From NCBI GenBank assembly GCA_030595765.1, contig JAUVCJ010000049.1, forward strand, positions 1 through 11,849: a stretch of 11,849 bases of DNA, written 5' to 3'. The DNA is from Thermoplasmatota archaeon (lineage in GTDB: Archaea > Thermoplasmatota > Thermoplasmata > GCA-020350865 > JAUVCJ01). Under the pieces are notes generated by a model that saw only the letters and a list, made by a program, of their open reading frames with translations, did no database searches and was not told the DNA's origin. This document shows positions 1-6,926 of the stretch, piece after piece. The first letter of the stretch is position 1. Every line of letters begins with the position of its first letter. The position numbers and the translations under genes were made by a program.

Positions 1-101
1 CCCTACTCATTCGCAAGCTCATTCATACAGGGAGTATCCGATGCCCTCATCAAGGCATGAGCGCTATCGTCTACCCCCTACTCATTCGCAAGCTCATTCA
101 T
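1..101. repeat. Two-copy 26-bp direct repeat upstream of the tRNA gene
   Basis: Positions 1-26 and 76-101 are identical over 26 bases (beginning CCCTACTCATTCG and ending CTCATTCAT), a period of 75 bp. Each copy carries an internal CTCATTC echo. The second copy ends at the base before the tRNA, and the match continues imperfectly into the tRNA (TACAGGG versus TGCAGAGG). The 49 bases between the copies contain a weak ATGCC/GGCAT hairpin and no recognisable gene. The first copy starts at the window edge, so more copies may lie outside. No clear TATA box for the tRNA is seen here. Confidence 0.85.
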
Positions 102-185
102 GCAGAGGTAGCCAAGCCTGGTCAACGGCGCTAGATTCAGGGTCTAGTCCCTAGCGGTTCGAGGGTTCGAATCCCTTCCTCTGCA
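102..185 (+). tRNA. tRNA-Leu (anticodon CAG)
   Basis: A full cloverleaf can be folded by eye. The acceptor stem pairs GCAGAGG (102-108) with CCTCTGC (178-184), with discriminator A185. The D stem pairs GCC (111-113) with GGC (127-129). The anticodon stem pairs CTAGA (131-135) with TCTAG (143-147), and its loop TTCAGGG places the anticodon CAG at 138-140. A 13-nt variable arm (148-160) fits the long arm of leucine tRNAs. The T arm is GAGGG-TTCGAAT-CCCTT. CCA is not encoded, as is common in archaea, and there is no intron. It decodes CUG. Confidence 0.96.
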
Positions 186-217
186 CTTTTTTTTTCCAAC
201 AGCCTGGTAAAAAAGTG
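184..217 (+). terminator. T tract and inverted repeat just after the tRNA
   Basis: Nine T residues (187-195) follow the tRNA end directly, the usual form of an archaeal oligo-T terminator. CACTTTTTT (184-192) also pairs with AAAAAAGTG (209-217) around a 16-nt loop. The first two bases of the left arm are the last two bases of the tRNA. Confidence 0.6.
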
Positions 218-255
218 AAGATTATTGCGGAGCCTTAGTGACGCAATAGAACCTG

Positions 256-291
256 CACTTTTTATTTTTCCAATGGCACAGATAAAAAGTG
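256..291. repeat. Second inverted repeat resembling the tRNA tail
   Basis: CACTTTTTAT (256-265) pairs perfectly with ATAAAAAGTG (282-291). The left side, from CCTGCACTTTTT through TTTTTCCAA, closely copies the tRNA 3' end and T tract at 181-199, so the block appears to be a diverged duplication 72 bp downstream. It may act as a second terminator or be the scar of a duplication at the tRNA. The rest of 186-382 holds no gene; it has AT-rich promoter-like tracts near 302-310 (CTTAAAAAG) and 324-334 (TTCTTTAAGAA). Confidence 0.6.
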
Positions 292-382
292 ACGAGAGGT
301 GCCTTAAAAAGAGATGATTTCTTTTCTTTAAGAAGAAAGATATGGTTGCTAGGATGCAAAGCAATATCCTAGATGGATTGTA

Positions 383-1327
383 TTGGGGGCTGTGGACTCA
401 ATACTGCTGCTCATTGCCTTGCTGGCCGCCTTTTTCTATGGCTCTCAGTTCGTGACCCAGAAGTTTTGCCCTGGTTTCGACCCAAAGCTCTACAATGCCT
501 CGATGTGCCTGGGCGCCCTTCTTGCTGCTGCTGGAGCCTTCAGCTTTCTTGAGTTCGCAGGTATTGACAACCAGGGCGAGATAGCCTTGGGTGGGGTATT
601 GTCCGTACTTATTGCTGGGGGCCTATGGACATTGGGCAATCGGTCACTGTTGGTGTCCATCCAGATGGCAGGCATCGGCAGGTCGTTCACGGTATTGAAC
701 CTCATATCAGTGGTCAGCTTCGTAGGTGGCGCTCTGTTCCTTTCTGAGTTGTCCAGCCTAACTACCCAGGCAGTCCTGCTTGCCATCGGGGCTGTTGCGC
801 TGGTATTTGCCGGCTCCATGCTCATCACTCTTACTGGAGGCAAGGGTCAGGTCGCAGACAATATCAGGCGTGGTCTTTCCTTTGGTGTGTTAGCCTCTGT
901 GGTGATAGGCATCTCCAATGTGTTCGTGGTTTTTGGAGCCAGCCACCTTAGCTTACCCTATCCGTTTACGCTGCTTCTCTTTAGCACTGGAGCCTGCATC
1001 ACAATGCTGCCTCTCACCTTTGGAAAGCGAGCATCCCTGGCTGCCTGGCGAAATGCTCCAGGTAGGTGGCATGCTCTTGCCGTTACGAGTGGATTGATCT
1101 GGGGCATTGGAGCAGTTTTTGGTGTCTACACTATGAAGCATATGGGTGCTAGCATGGCGGTTCCGATCCTTCAGGGAGTCATGACCCTTGTCTCAGCCGT
1201 TTGGGGGATAGCCGTGTTCAGAGAGCTTCAGGAGGCTGGGTCTGGGAGGTTACGCCCTCTGCTTTTCAAGTTCATAGCAGGATCCATCCTGACCGTAGGC
1301 GGCGTGATCCTGTTGGCTCAGCTCTAG
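383..1327 (+). CDS. DMT-superfamily permease, GRP/sugar-transporter-like
   Basis: This is an integral membrane protein of about 314 residues with roughly ten hydrophobic helices separated by short polar loops. The size and topology are those of drug/metabolite transporter (DMT) proteins. Small-residue-rich helices, an early FYGSQFVTQK segment and the two-halves organisation suggest the glucose/ribose porter (GRP or GlcU-like) branch, but the substrate cannot be read from sequence. It should sit in the cytoplasmic membrane. The start is unsure: there is no in-frame ATG, TTG at 383 gives the longest form, and GTG at 392 would give MDSILLL. Neither has a well-spaced Shine-Dalgarno site. The gene is a single unit between the tRNA and the zinc-ribbon gene, so neighbours do not help with function. 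Confidence 0.85.
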   Translation: MGAVDSILLLIALLAAFFYGSQFVTQKFCPGFDPKLYNASMCLGALLAAAGAFSFLEFAGIDNQGEIALGGVLSVLIAGGLWTLGNRSLLVSIQMAGIGRSFTVLNLISVVSFVGGALFLSELSSLTTQAVLLAIGAVALVFAGSMLITLTGGKGQVADNIRRGLSFGVLASVVIGISNVFVVFGASHLSLPYPFTLLLFSTGACITMLPLTFGKRASLAAWRNAPGRWHALAVTSGLIWGIGAVFGVYTMKHMGASMAVPILQGVMTLVSAVWGIAVFRELQEAGSGRLRPLLFKFIAGSILTVGGVILLAQL

Positions 1328-1410
1328 GTCGATTCGTTTTTCTGCAAGTCCCGCAAGCAACTTTCCTGCTCATCAAGAATGATGGAGATATTTTTGTGCT
1401 CATTGCCAAG

Positions 1411-1461
1411 ATTTAAGCTGTTTAAGGGCCATGTACCCCTAGGGATGCAAATGTTGGAGGT
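1411..1461 (+). promoter_or_regulatory. Promoter-like boxes and strong RBS of the zinc-ribbon gene
   Basis: ATTTAAG (1411-1417) and TTTAAG (1421-1426) are TATA-like and lie about 45-60 nt before the ATG at 1470. GGAGGTAATC begins at 1456 and nearly matches the full anti-Shine-Dalgarno complement; 8 nt separate GGAGGT from the start codon, which fixes the start. A CCCTAGGG palindrome (1437-1444) lies between. Confidence 0.6.
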
Positions 1462-1469
1462 AATCTACA

Positions 1470-1931
1470 ATGAGTGACGAGAGCCTGCTCCTGCTCATAC
1501 TGGCAGTTGGGCTTTTCATTCTTATGGTGGTTCTGATAATATTGAGACGGTCTACAGGCAGGCCAAAGAGAAACAAAAATTTTGTATGCCCGCTATGCGG
1601 CTCTCTCCTGCCAAAGGGTCAGACTACCTGTAGCAAGTGTGGCTCGACCCTACCAGAGGACAGTCCGCTTTGCCCTGAATGTGATTCTCTGTTAGGTCCA
1701 GATGATGAGGTATGCCCCAACTGCGGCAAATTATTCCAAGAAAAGATAGACTCCGTGTTTCACTGCCCAGAATGCGGAGATGCCATGGCAAAGGACACTC
1801 ACGCCTGCCCAAAGTGTGGAAAGGAAGTATGGAGCCCTGTCCATGAATCCGAGCTTCCAAAGGAGCCTGAGCATTCCCATGATGTAGACTCTCCCGTAGG
1901 CCTGGATGAGTCTGTGGATGAGAAGTGGTAG
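1470..1931 (+). CDS. Membrane-anchored protein with three zinc ribbons
   Basis: The 153-residue protein begins with one hydrophobic helix (about residues 5-25) followed by a basic stretch (RRSTGRPKRNK). By the positive-inside rule this places the rest in the cytoplasm. Six CxxC knuckles follow in pairs: C40/C43 with C54/C57, C68/C71 with C82/C85, and C99/C102 with C113/C116. Each pair can bind one zinc ion, giving three consecutive zinc ribbons of the double-zinc-ribbon (DZANK-like) kind. The acidic, His-containing tail (about 125-153) looks disordered. Such proteins are widespread in archaea and are usually thought to mediate protein or nucleic-acid contacts; the specific role here is unknown. 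The start at 1470 is supported by a strong ribosome binding site. Confidence 0.9.
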   Translation: MSDESLLLLILAVGLFILMVVLIILRRSTGRPKRNKNFVCPLCGSLLPKGQTTCSKCGSTLPEDSPLCPECDSLLGPDDEVCPNCGKLFQEKIDSVFHCPECGDAMAKDTHACPKCGKEVWSPVHESELPKEPEHSHDVDSPVGLDESVDEKW

Positions 1932-1974
1932 ACTAGCAATCCAAGAGTCGATGGTCAAAATTCACCACCAAAGT

Positions 1975-1984
1975 AGTTAATATA
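1975..1984 (+). promoter_or_regulatory. Orphan TATA-like box
   Basis: The AT-rich stretch around TTAATATA after a purine-rich AAAGTAG resembles an archaeal BRE/TATA. It would start transcription near 2008, about 130 nt before the next gene and just ahead of a foldable segment. This is a pattern-based guess. Confidence 0.35.
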
Positions 1985-2027
1985 CTCCGGTGCGTTTGTT
2001 ATCCTAGGTGGCTTAATTTGGCAAAGG

Positions 2028-2086
2028 GTACAGAATCAGCATCTGAGCAGGTCGGTGCCAGGGTGGACCGATTAGCCTGGCTGTAC
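2028..2086 (+). other. Possible structured RNA segment
   Basis: GTACA (2028-2032) can pair with TGTAC (2082-2086), closing a three-way junction. Inside are TCAG-CAT-CTGA (about 2035-2045) and GCCAGG/CCTGGC (2057-2062 with 2076-2081, 13-nt loop). An alternative helix pairs GGTCGGT (2050-2056) with ACCGATT. It does not fold as a tRNA. The segment lies upstream of the TATA box of the next gene, so it would need its own promoter. The remainder of 1932-2139 shows no gene. Confidence 0.3.
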
Positions 2087-2093
2087 GAAAAGC

Positions 2094-2135
2094 ATTATAT
2101 ATGCCCTTACCTTTTAAGGCCATCAAGCGAGGTGG
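2094..2135 (+). promoter_or_regulatory. TATA box and RBS of the surface-protein gene
   Basis: ATTATATATG (2094-2103) is a good archaeal TATA box. GAGGTGG (2129-2135) lies 4 nt before the ATG at 2140. An upstream in-frame ATG at 2101 lies inside the TATA box, so it cannot be the start of a transcript made from this promoter. The start is therefore set at 2140. Confidence 0.65.
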
Positions 2136-2139
2136 ATCC

Positions 2140-3063
2140 ATGAAAAGGCGATTTACACACCTTAAGGGAGGGTTTATGGCGGCTATATTCCTCCTCTCTA
2201 TGGTGTTGGTATTTGTTCCGGCCCCAGCAAGCGCATCACAGTTTACGAACATCCAGTGCAAGTTTACTATGTCTTCACAAGAAGTGGATGTGTCTCCTGG
2301 CCAGAGCGGAATAATAACGTATAACGGCGAGGTCGAGGTAAATATAGTTCCTAGTTCCCCAAACCCGGCTATCGTACAGATGACTGCATCAGCGCAGGGT
2401 TGGCCAACTGCCATTTCCCCCTCCACTATGATATTTACTGGAGCTGGTGGAAAGCAAACCTTCCAGGTTTCGGTGGCTGTGCCTAATTTCACGCCCTTTA
2501 CATCCAATGGGCAGCTCAAGCTGGACGGACTCCTGAGTCAGGGTGCTACCATCAAAAGTTGCACTACCAATGCCATCATCAAGATTATCCAGTATTTCAG
2601 GCTGAACGTCATATCAGATCAGCCCTACATGGAGATCGCACCTGGTGACATTGGAAACTTTGTTGTCACAGTTGATAACCTTGGAAACGGTGCTGACGAG
2701 TTTGAGATACTGATAGACAACGCCGACGACCTTGGCCAGCAGGGATGGATATCCCCTCCAACCACGATCAAGCGCGTTGAGCTGGGACAGCCTGGCACCG
2801 TCAATCTACAGTTCCAGAGCCCACAGCAGTGGACCCCCTGGAAGAATGATGTGCAGCCTATCAAGATCAAGGTGATCTCCAGCTATTCAAAAGGTTCTGA
2901 CAAGGTAGAACAGGCCATCTTCTTTGATTATGCCCTGTTCGTGCGCCAGAAGGGCTTCTACATAGACGGCTTCGACCCAGTGTTTGCCATCATAGCTTTA
3001 GCAGGCATGGCCGCCATGGTGCAGAAGCGCAGGCTTAATACCAGAGAAGATGAGGACGAATGA
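2140..3063 (+). CDS. Exported surface protein with NEW3-like domain and C-terminal anchor
   Basis: The 307-residue protein has a classic signal peptide: basic MKRRFTHLK, a hydrophobic core (about 11-26) and an APASAS cleavage region (likely after residue 32). The exported part is beta-rich. Its first domain (about 35-150) contains the only two cysteines (IQC and KSC), which could form one disulfide. The second (about 165-265) contains the pattern APGDIGNFVVTVDNLGNGADEF, typical of NEW3/CARDB-type Ig-like domains. A single hydrophobic segment near the end (DPVFAIIALAGMAAM) followed by QKRR and an acidic tail would leave it membrane-anchored. The layout recalls archaeal PGF-CTERM sorted proteins, but the DGFDPVF motif here is not canonical. 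Function is unknown; it is probably an envelope or adhesion component. Confidence 0.88.
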   Translation: MKRRFTHLKGGFMAAIFLLSMVLVFVPAPASASQFTNIQCKFTMSSQEVDVSPGQSGIITYNGEVEVNIVPSSPNPAIVQMTASAQGWPTAISPSTMIFTGAGGKQTFQVSVAVPNFTPFTSNGQLKLDGLLSQGATIKSCTTNAIIKIIQYFRLNVISDQPYMEIAPGDIGNFVVTVDNLGNGADEFEILIDNADDLGQQGWISPPTTIKRVELGQPGTVNLQFQSPQQWTPWKNDVQPIKIKVISSYSKGSDKVEQAIFFDYALFVRQKGFYIDGFDPVFAIIALAGMAAMVQKRRLNTREDEDE

Positions 3064-3077
3064 TTCGCCCTCATCAA

Positions 3078-3119
3078 CCTTTTCCCTTTCTTTCTTTTTA
3101 TCTAAATAAATACAAGGAG
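3078..3119 (+). promoter_or_regulatory. Pyrimidine tract, AT-rich box and RBS between two surface genes
   Basis: Positions 3078-3099 are all pyrimidines with several T runs, which could end transcription of the preceding gene. An AT-rich stretch (CTAAATAAAT, about 3102-3111) follows, and AAGGAG (3114-3119) lies 8 nt before the ATG at 3128. A TATA box this close would give an almost leaderless transcript, so the RBS may instead serve read-through mRNA. Confidence 0.4.
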
Positions 3120-3127
3120 CGTAGCGC

Positions 3128-4372
3128 ATGTCCATAGACATACCAATGGGAACTGGCTCTCCTCATAAAGAGGAACCAGAAGAGAGCAAGAAATTCGATG
3201 TTGTTGAGGAGATCGAGGTAGAACCAGAGCCTCAACAGGAACTTGAGCAGGAACTCCCCCCCTCAGAACCCACTCCTGTTGCTGCATCTGTTCCACGCCC
3301 TCCAGGTGGACGTTCATTGAAAAAAGCCTTCATCATTATCGTTGTAGGAGTGTTAATCATCTCAGCAGGAGTGTTTGCCTATGTCCTGTTGCCCAAAGAT
3401 GTTAGCCTGTCCACCACAATATCGCCAACTGGCCTGGATGATGGGATACATGTTACAACCTACGTCAGCGCTGATACGCTGTCAGAAATGTCTGGTTCCG
3501 GAAACGTGAAGGTCAGTTTCATTGATGGAACAGTAAAGCAAGAGACATATACGGGTACCGTAAGTTTTGGTTCCAATCGGGGTGATGTGACCATTGATTA
3601 TATGGATTTCGTGGTTCAGAACGGAGATTATGAAATAGAGGTAATTTTTGAAGGAGCCACCTCAACAAACCTGCATACAGTACAGTATCTTATAGAAACC
3701 GTCAACGTCACTCTTTTCGATTCGCTCTATGCGGATCATGATATGAATTCGGCAACAATAGATGAACCTGTGATGAAAGCTCAATTCACATCATCTACTG
3801 CCTCGCCTACAGCCCTACCAATGGGAACCACCATCACTATTGACAGCATCGTCTATCAGGATGGATTTACAACCATTCCACCAGTTGTTAATGACTTGAG
3901 GTTGACATCCAGCAACATGAATTTCGTTCAAAACTATCAATACACCAACTCTGGCGACTATACTATAACTGTATCCATTGAAAACCAGCATATAAAGTTG
4001 GATTCACCCATGAAAACCGTAACTGAGTCTTTCGTGTTATCACCAGACTCATCCTATTATGTGATGTTGGATGTGACCCCACAGGTTGCACTGGCAAACG
4101 GGGATACAGTAACATTTGATGCCACTGGTAGCATGGATGATACCATTGGCAACGACATCGAGGAATATTTCTTCAATTTCGGAGATGGATCCACATATAC
4201 GGAAACCCCAACAAACGCTCCTGATGGTACCTTTGACGGCATCACCACCCATGTTTATGGATTTGTGGTGGGTGAGGATCTCAAGAATAAAGAAGCCCTA
4301 GTAATGATTACTGACTCCCATGGAGACTTCGTTGCCTCTGAAAATGTGGTCGTCACGGTGAACAACTTCTGA
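3128..4372 (+). CDS. Membrane-anchored protein with C-terminal PKD-like domain
   Basis: The 414-residue protein has an acidic, Pro/Glu-rich, probably disordered N-terminal tail (about 1-62). A single transmembrane helix follows (about 66-88, KKAFIIIVVGVLIISAGVFAYVLL in two adjoining parts). The remaining 325 residues are beta-rich, Thr/Ser-rich and cysteine-free, as expected outside the cell. The last hundred residues fit a PKD fold: VTFDATGSMDD followed by YFFNFGDGS and a closing VVVTVNNF strand, where PKD domains have the WxFGDG core. Two or three Ig-like repeats may precede it. With the tail inside, it is a type II membrane protein. It lies 64 nt after another surface protein and overlaps the ribosome binding site of the next gene, so the three may work together. 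The exact function is unknown. Confidence 0.88.
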   Translation: MSIDIPMGTGSPHKEEPEESKKFDVVEEIEVEPEPQQELEQELPPSEPTPVAASVPRPPGGRSLKKAFIIIVVGVLIISAGVFAYVLLPKDVSLSTTISPTGLDDGIHVTTYVSADTLSEMSGSGNVKVSFIDGTVKQETYTGTVSFGSNRGDVTIDYMDFVVQNGDYEIEVIFEGATSTNLHTVQYLIETVNVTLFDSLYADHDMNSATIDEPVMKAQFTSSTASPTALPMGTTITIDSIVYQDGFTTIPPVVNDLRLTSSNMNFVQNYQYTNSGDYTITVSIENQHIKLDSPMKTVTESFVLSPDSSYYVMLDVTPQVALANGDTVTFDATGSMDDTIGNDIEEYFFNFGDGSTYTETPTNAPDGTFDGITTHVYGFVVGEDLKNKEALVMITDSHGDFVASENVVVTVNNF

Positions 4373-4375
4373 GGT
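4371..4375 (+). promoter_or_regulatory. RBS overlapping the upstream stop codon
   Basis: GAGGT shares two bases with the TGA stop (4370-4372) of the PKD-protein gene and lies 7 nt before the ATG at 4383. This arrangement suggests translational coupling of the two genes. Confidence 0.6.
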
Positions 4376-4382
4376 TGCTGTT

Positions 4383-5678
4383 ATGATTGGCATTCTTGGA
4401 GCTGGACTGGCAGGCCTTAGCGCCGCATACCACCTTGGTGACTTGCCTTACACATTGCTTGAGCGAAACTCTTTCATTGGTGGCCTTTCCACCAGCAAGA
4501 GGGTCAAGGGCTACACCTTCGATTATGGCCCACACATATTATTCACAAGGGACGAGTACGTTAAAAACCTCTACACCCAGCTTCTAGGCGAGAATATCTC
4601 CTGGAAGGACAGACGTGCCTACATAAAAATGATGGGCACCGAGGTAAAGTACCCGTTGGAAGCCAATCTTCACCCCCTTCCTGCGGATGTAATAGAGGAC
4701 TGCATATCTGGAGTGGAGCAGCTTCCAGAAGAGAGAGCGAAACCCGGAAACTTCCTGGAGTGGATCCGGAACTCCTTTGGCGAGGGAATAGCAAGGCATT
4801 ACATGGAGCCATACAACAATAAGGTATGGAAATATGACCTCGAAAAGATGGGGATCCAATGGCTGGGCTCAAGGGTTCCAAAACCGGACATCGAGGAGAT
4901 GCGAGAAGGAGCCAAGGGCGACATCGGCAAGGAATTTGGACCCAACTCCAAGTTCGGATACCCAGTTGAGGGAGGCATAGGCGCCTTACCCAACTCATTC
5001 TCCCCTTACATCAGGAATCTACAGCTTGACTCCAACATAATAGGCATATCGGGCACTGCAGGGAACCTGACCATCACCTACCAGCAGGGCGAGAACGAGA
5101 GAGATCTATGCGTGGACAGGATCCTGACATCCCTGCCGCTTCCTGAGCTTGTGAAAATTCTAGATGAGGTCCCTGATGATGTTAGAAAAGCAATAGGGGA
5201 ACTGGTATGCAACTCACTGGTTTGTGTCAACCTTGGGATCGATAGGGAAGCGATCAGCGACAAGCACTGGCTTTACTTTCCTGAACCAGAATATGTATTC
5301 AACAGATGCAGTTTCCCAATGAACTTTGCTGCCAGCACAGCTCCTCCTGGCAAGAGCTCCATCCTTACAGAGATCACATTTAGAGGAGGAAGCCCGAACG
5401 TACATGAGCTGGCCATCCAGGCAATAGAGGGTCTGGTCTCATTAGGCATATTGAAAAATAGGGATGAGGTCGAATTGGTTGATACCCAGGTGTTCAGATA
5501 CGCCTATGTCGTCTATCGTCCGGATCATCAGGAGAGTATGGAGAAGATCCATTCATACCTGCGAGGCCGCGGCATCATACCCATTGGCAGATTCTCGAAA
5601 TGGGAATACTTTAACATGGATCACGCCATTCTGGATGGCAAGTTAGAGGCTGAGGCTATCATAGAGGCCAGCCAGTAA
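4383..5678 (+). CDS. FAD-dependent oxidoreductase, UDP-galactopyranose mutase/PPOX-like
   Basis: The 431-residue soluble protein starts with a Rossmann dinucleotide-binding motif, GAGLAGLSAAYHL (G6, G8, G11), an acidic E27 at the end of the second strand and GGLSTSK (33-39). This is the start typical of amine-oxidase-type flavoproteins. YTFDYGPHILF (about 43-53) resembles the FDxGxH segment of UDP-galactopyranose mutase and its relatives. The C-terminal GRFSKWEYFNMDHAILDG is the second FAD-contacting region of this group. Members act on nucleotide sugars, porphyrinogens or other cyclic substrates, and relatives are common in glycan-synthesis clusters. With a glycosyltransferase convergent only 20 bp away and surface proteins upstream, a glycan role is plausible but not proven. 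Its substrate cannot be read here. Confidence 0.9.
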   Translation: MIGILGAGLAGLSAAYHLGDLPYTLLERNSFIGGLSTSKRVKGYTFDYGPHILFTRDEYVKNLYTQLLGENISWKDRRAYIKMMGTEVKYPLEANLHPLPADVIEDCISGVEQLPEERAKPGNFLEWIRNSFGEGIARHYMEPYNNKVWKYDLEKMGIQWLGSRVPKPDIEEMREGAKGDIGKEFGPNSKFGYPVEGGIGALPNSFSPYIRNLQLDSNIIGISGTAGNLTITYQQGENERDLCVDRILTSLPLPELVKILDEVPDDVRKAIGELVCNSLVCVNLGIDREAISDKHWLYFPEPEYVFNRCSFPMNFAASTAPPGKSSILTEITFRGGSPNVHELAIQAIEGLVSLGILKNRDEVELVDTQVFRYAYVVYRPDHQESMEKIHSYLRGRGIIPIGRFSKWEYFNMDHAILDGKLEAEAIIEASQ

Positions 5679-5698
5679 GTTTTATAGCTCACCGTGTC

Positions 5699-6883
5699 TC
5701 AAGTCTGCGTCTGCTTTGACTTTGCATGTCTTGCTAGTACCATATCGTAGACATCAACAAGCCGGTGTGTGCATTTCTCAACCGAATATTCTTGGGCTGA
5801 TCTTCTTGCCCCTTGTGCAAGATGGTCTCTATCATCCAGGGTTGTGATTATTGCCTTGACACACCCCATGACATTATCTGGAGGGAAGAGGTGGCCGTTC
5901 ACATCATCCTTGATGATCTCGGGTATTGCCCTGAAGCTCGGGCCAACACAGGGTTTTCCAGCAGCCATCGCTTCGAGTATGACCAGCCCCTGAGTTTCAA
6001 ACTTCGAGGCGGTAACGAACAATTCAGAGGCGTTGTAGAGGGCAGGCAACTTATGGTCAGGAATGAATCCTAAAAATCGTACCATGTCCGTTATTTGAAG
6101 GCTTTTTGCTAGCTCTTTATAGTATCCCAGTGCTGGCCCCTTGCCTGCGACTAGCAGTTTTGCCCTAGGATGAGTTCGTCTGATCTGCGGCATGGCCTCG
6201 AAGATCAGTTCCAATCTTTTTTCTCTGGCAATTCTGCCAAAGTGGAGGAGGAACCTATTTTCTGGATCGAGCTTCAGTTTTTTACAGCCTTTCTGGCGGT
6301 CGCCGTCTTTGATGTAATGTTGACTGGCCACTCCCGAAGGCACCACATAGGCACGCAACATGTTGGCTTTGCCGCATTGCTTGCGCATTTCCTCTTTGGT
6401 GGCTTTGCTTGGCAGGAGAATGGCATCACATCTGCGGAAGTACCACCTGCTGTAGGACCACAGAAGTCTGTTCACAACCTCCACCAGCCTCCCATCGGTA
6501 AGGTAGGTCCGCAATACATCGTTCACCATGGTGTGATACGTAACGACTATAGGTATGTCCATGGTAAAGGAGGTCCAGACTGCCTTGTAACCCACAAAAG
6601 CAATGCCATGGCTGTGGATGATATCCAGATCCAGGTCTTTGACCAGTTTATTGGCGTTGGCAGGCAGCCAGGCCATGTGATAGCTCGGATAGGGCTTGAA
6701 TATGTTGGCTTTGAATAGATGGGTATTTTCATCCACCTCTAAGGTCACATCCTTGTGAGGCTTGGGTGCAAAAACATGTACTTCATGGCCCTGGCGTTCC
6801 AGCTCGGCTCTGGTGTTCAGGATGGAATTTACTATTCCATCTACTGTCGGCAGGTAACTGTCGGTAAATACTCCAATCCGCAT
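5699..6883 (-). CDS. GT4 family glycosyltransferase
   Basis: The product has two Rossmann domains of GT-B type. The N terminus MRIGVFTDSYLPTVDGIVNS carries the acceptor-side glycine loop of GT4 enzymes such as diacylglycerol glucosyl- and mannosyltransferases. The donor half shows HFGRIAREKRLELIFEA and GKGPA. The ExxxxxxxE motif FETQGLVILEAMAAGKP has its glutamates at about residues 296 and 304, for the nucleotide-sugar. It has no transmembrane helix and probably acts at the inner face of the membrane, making glycolipid or surface glycan. The start at 6883 is chosen because the family begins at this MRIGVFTD. An ATG at 6892 and a TTG at 6913 are alternatives, none with a convincing RBS. It lies 43 nt after thiD and could share its transcript. 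Confidence 0.92.
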   Translation of the reverse strand: MRIGVFTDSYLPTVDGIVNSILNTRAELERQGHEVHVFAPKPHKDVTLEVDENTHLFKANIFKPYPSYHMAWLPANANKLVKDLDLDIIHSHGIAFVGYKAVWTSFTMDIPIVVTYHTMVNDVLRTYLTDGRLVEVVNRLLWSYSRWYFRRCDAILLPSKATKEEMRKQCGKANMLRAYVVPSGVASQHYIKDGDRQKGCKKLKLDPENRFLLHFGRIAREKRLELIFEAMPQIRRTHPRAKLLVAGKGPALGYYKELAKSLQITDMVRFLGFIPDHKLPALYNASELFVTASKFETQGLVILEAMAAGKPCVGPSFRAIPEIIKDDVNGHLFPPDNVMGCVKAIITTLDDRDHLAQGARRSAQEYSVEKCTHRLVDVYDMVLARHAKSKQTQT

Positions 6884-6926
6884 GAAACGCATCCATCCCG
6901 TTCCAAAGCTCAAACGCGCTAGTTGG

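Noticed and set aside
1..101. CRISPR array from the 26-bp repeat
   Set aside because: Only two copies, a 49-bp spacer, an end flush with a tRNA, and no cas genes nearby.
137..364. Minus-strand 75-residue frame containing EGIRTLE
   Set aside because: It reads antisense through the tRNA-Leu; this peptide is a well-known false translation of tRNA genes.
2008..2090. Degenerate tRNA
   Set aside because: No T-loop GTTCGA sequence or seven-pair acceptor stem can be formed.
2101..2139. ATG 2101 as start of the surface protein
   Set aside because: It overlaps the TATA box, and starting there would put 13 extra residues before a normal signal peptide; ATG 2140 has the RBS.
2013..2519. Minus-strand 168-residue frame
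   Set aside because: Antisense to the signal-peptide gene, with no start signals or known domain.
4561..4998. Minus-strand 145-residue frame
   Set aside because: Shadow of the flavoenzyme gene; composition is rich in Ser/Arg/Pro as expected of antisense translation.
6170..6718. Plus-strand 182-residue frame
   Set aside because: Lies wholly antisense to the glycosyltransferase, whose motifs are clear; no RBS or recognisable fold.
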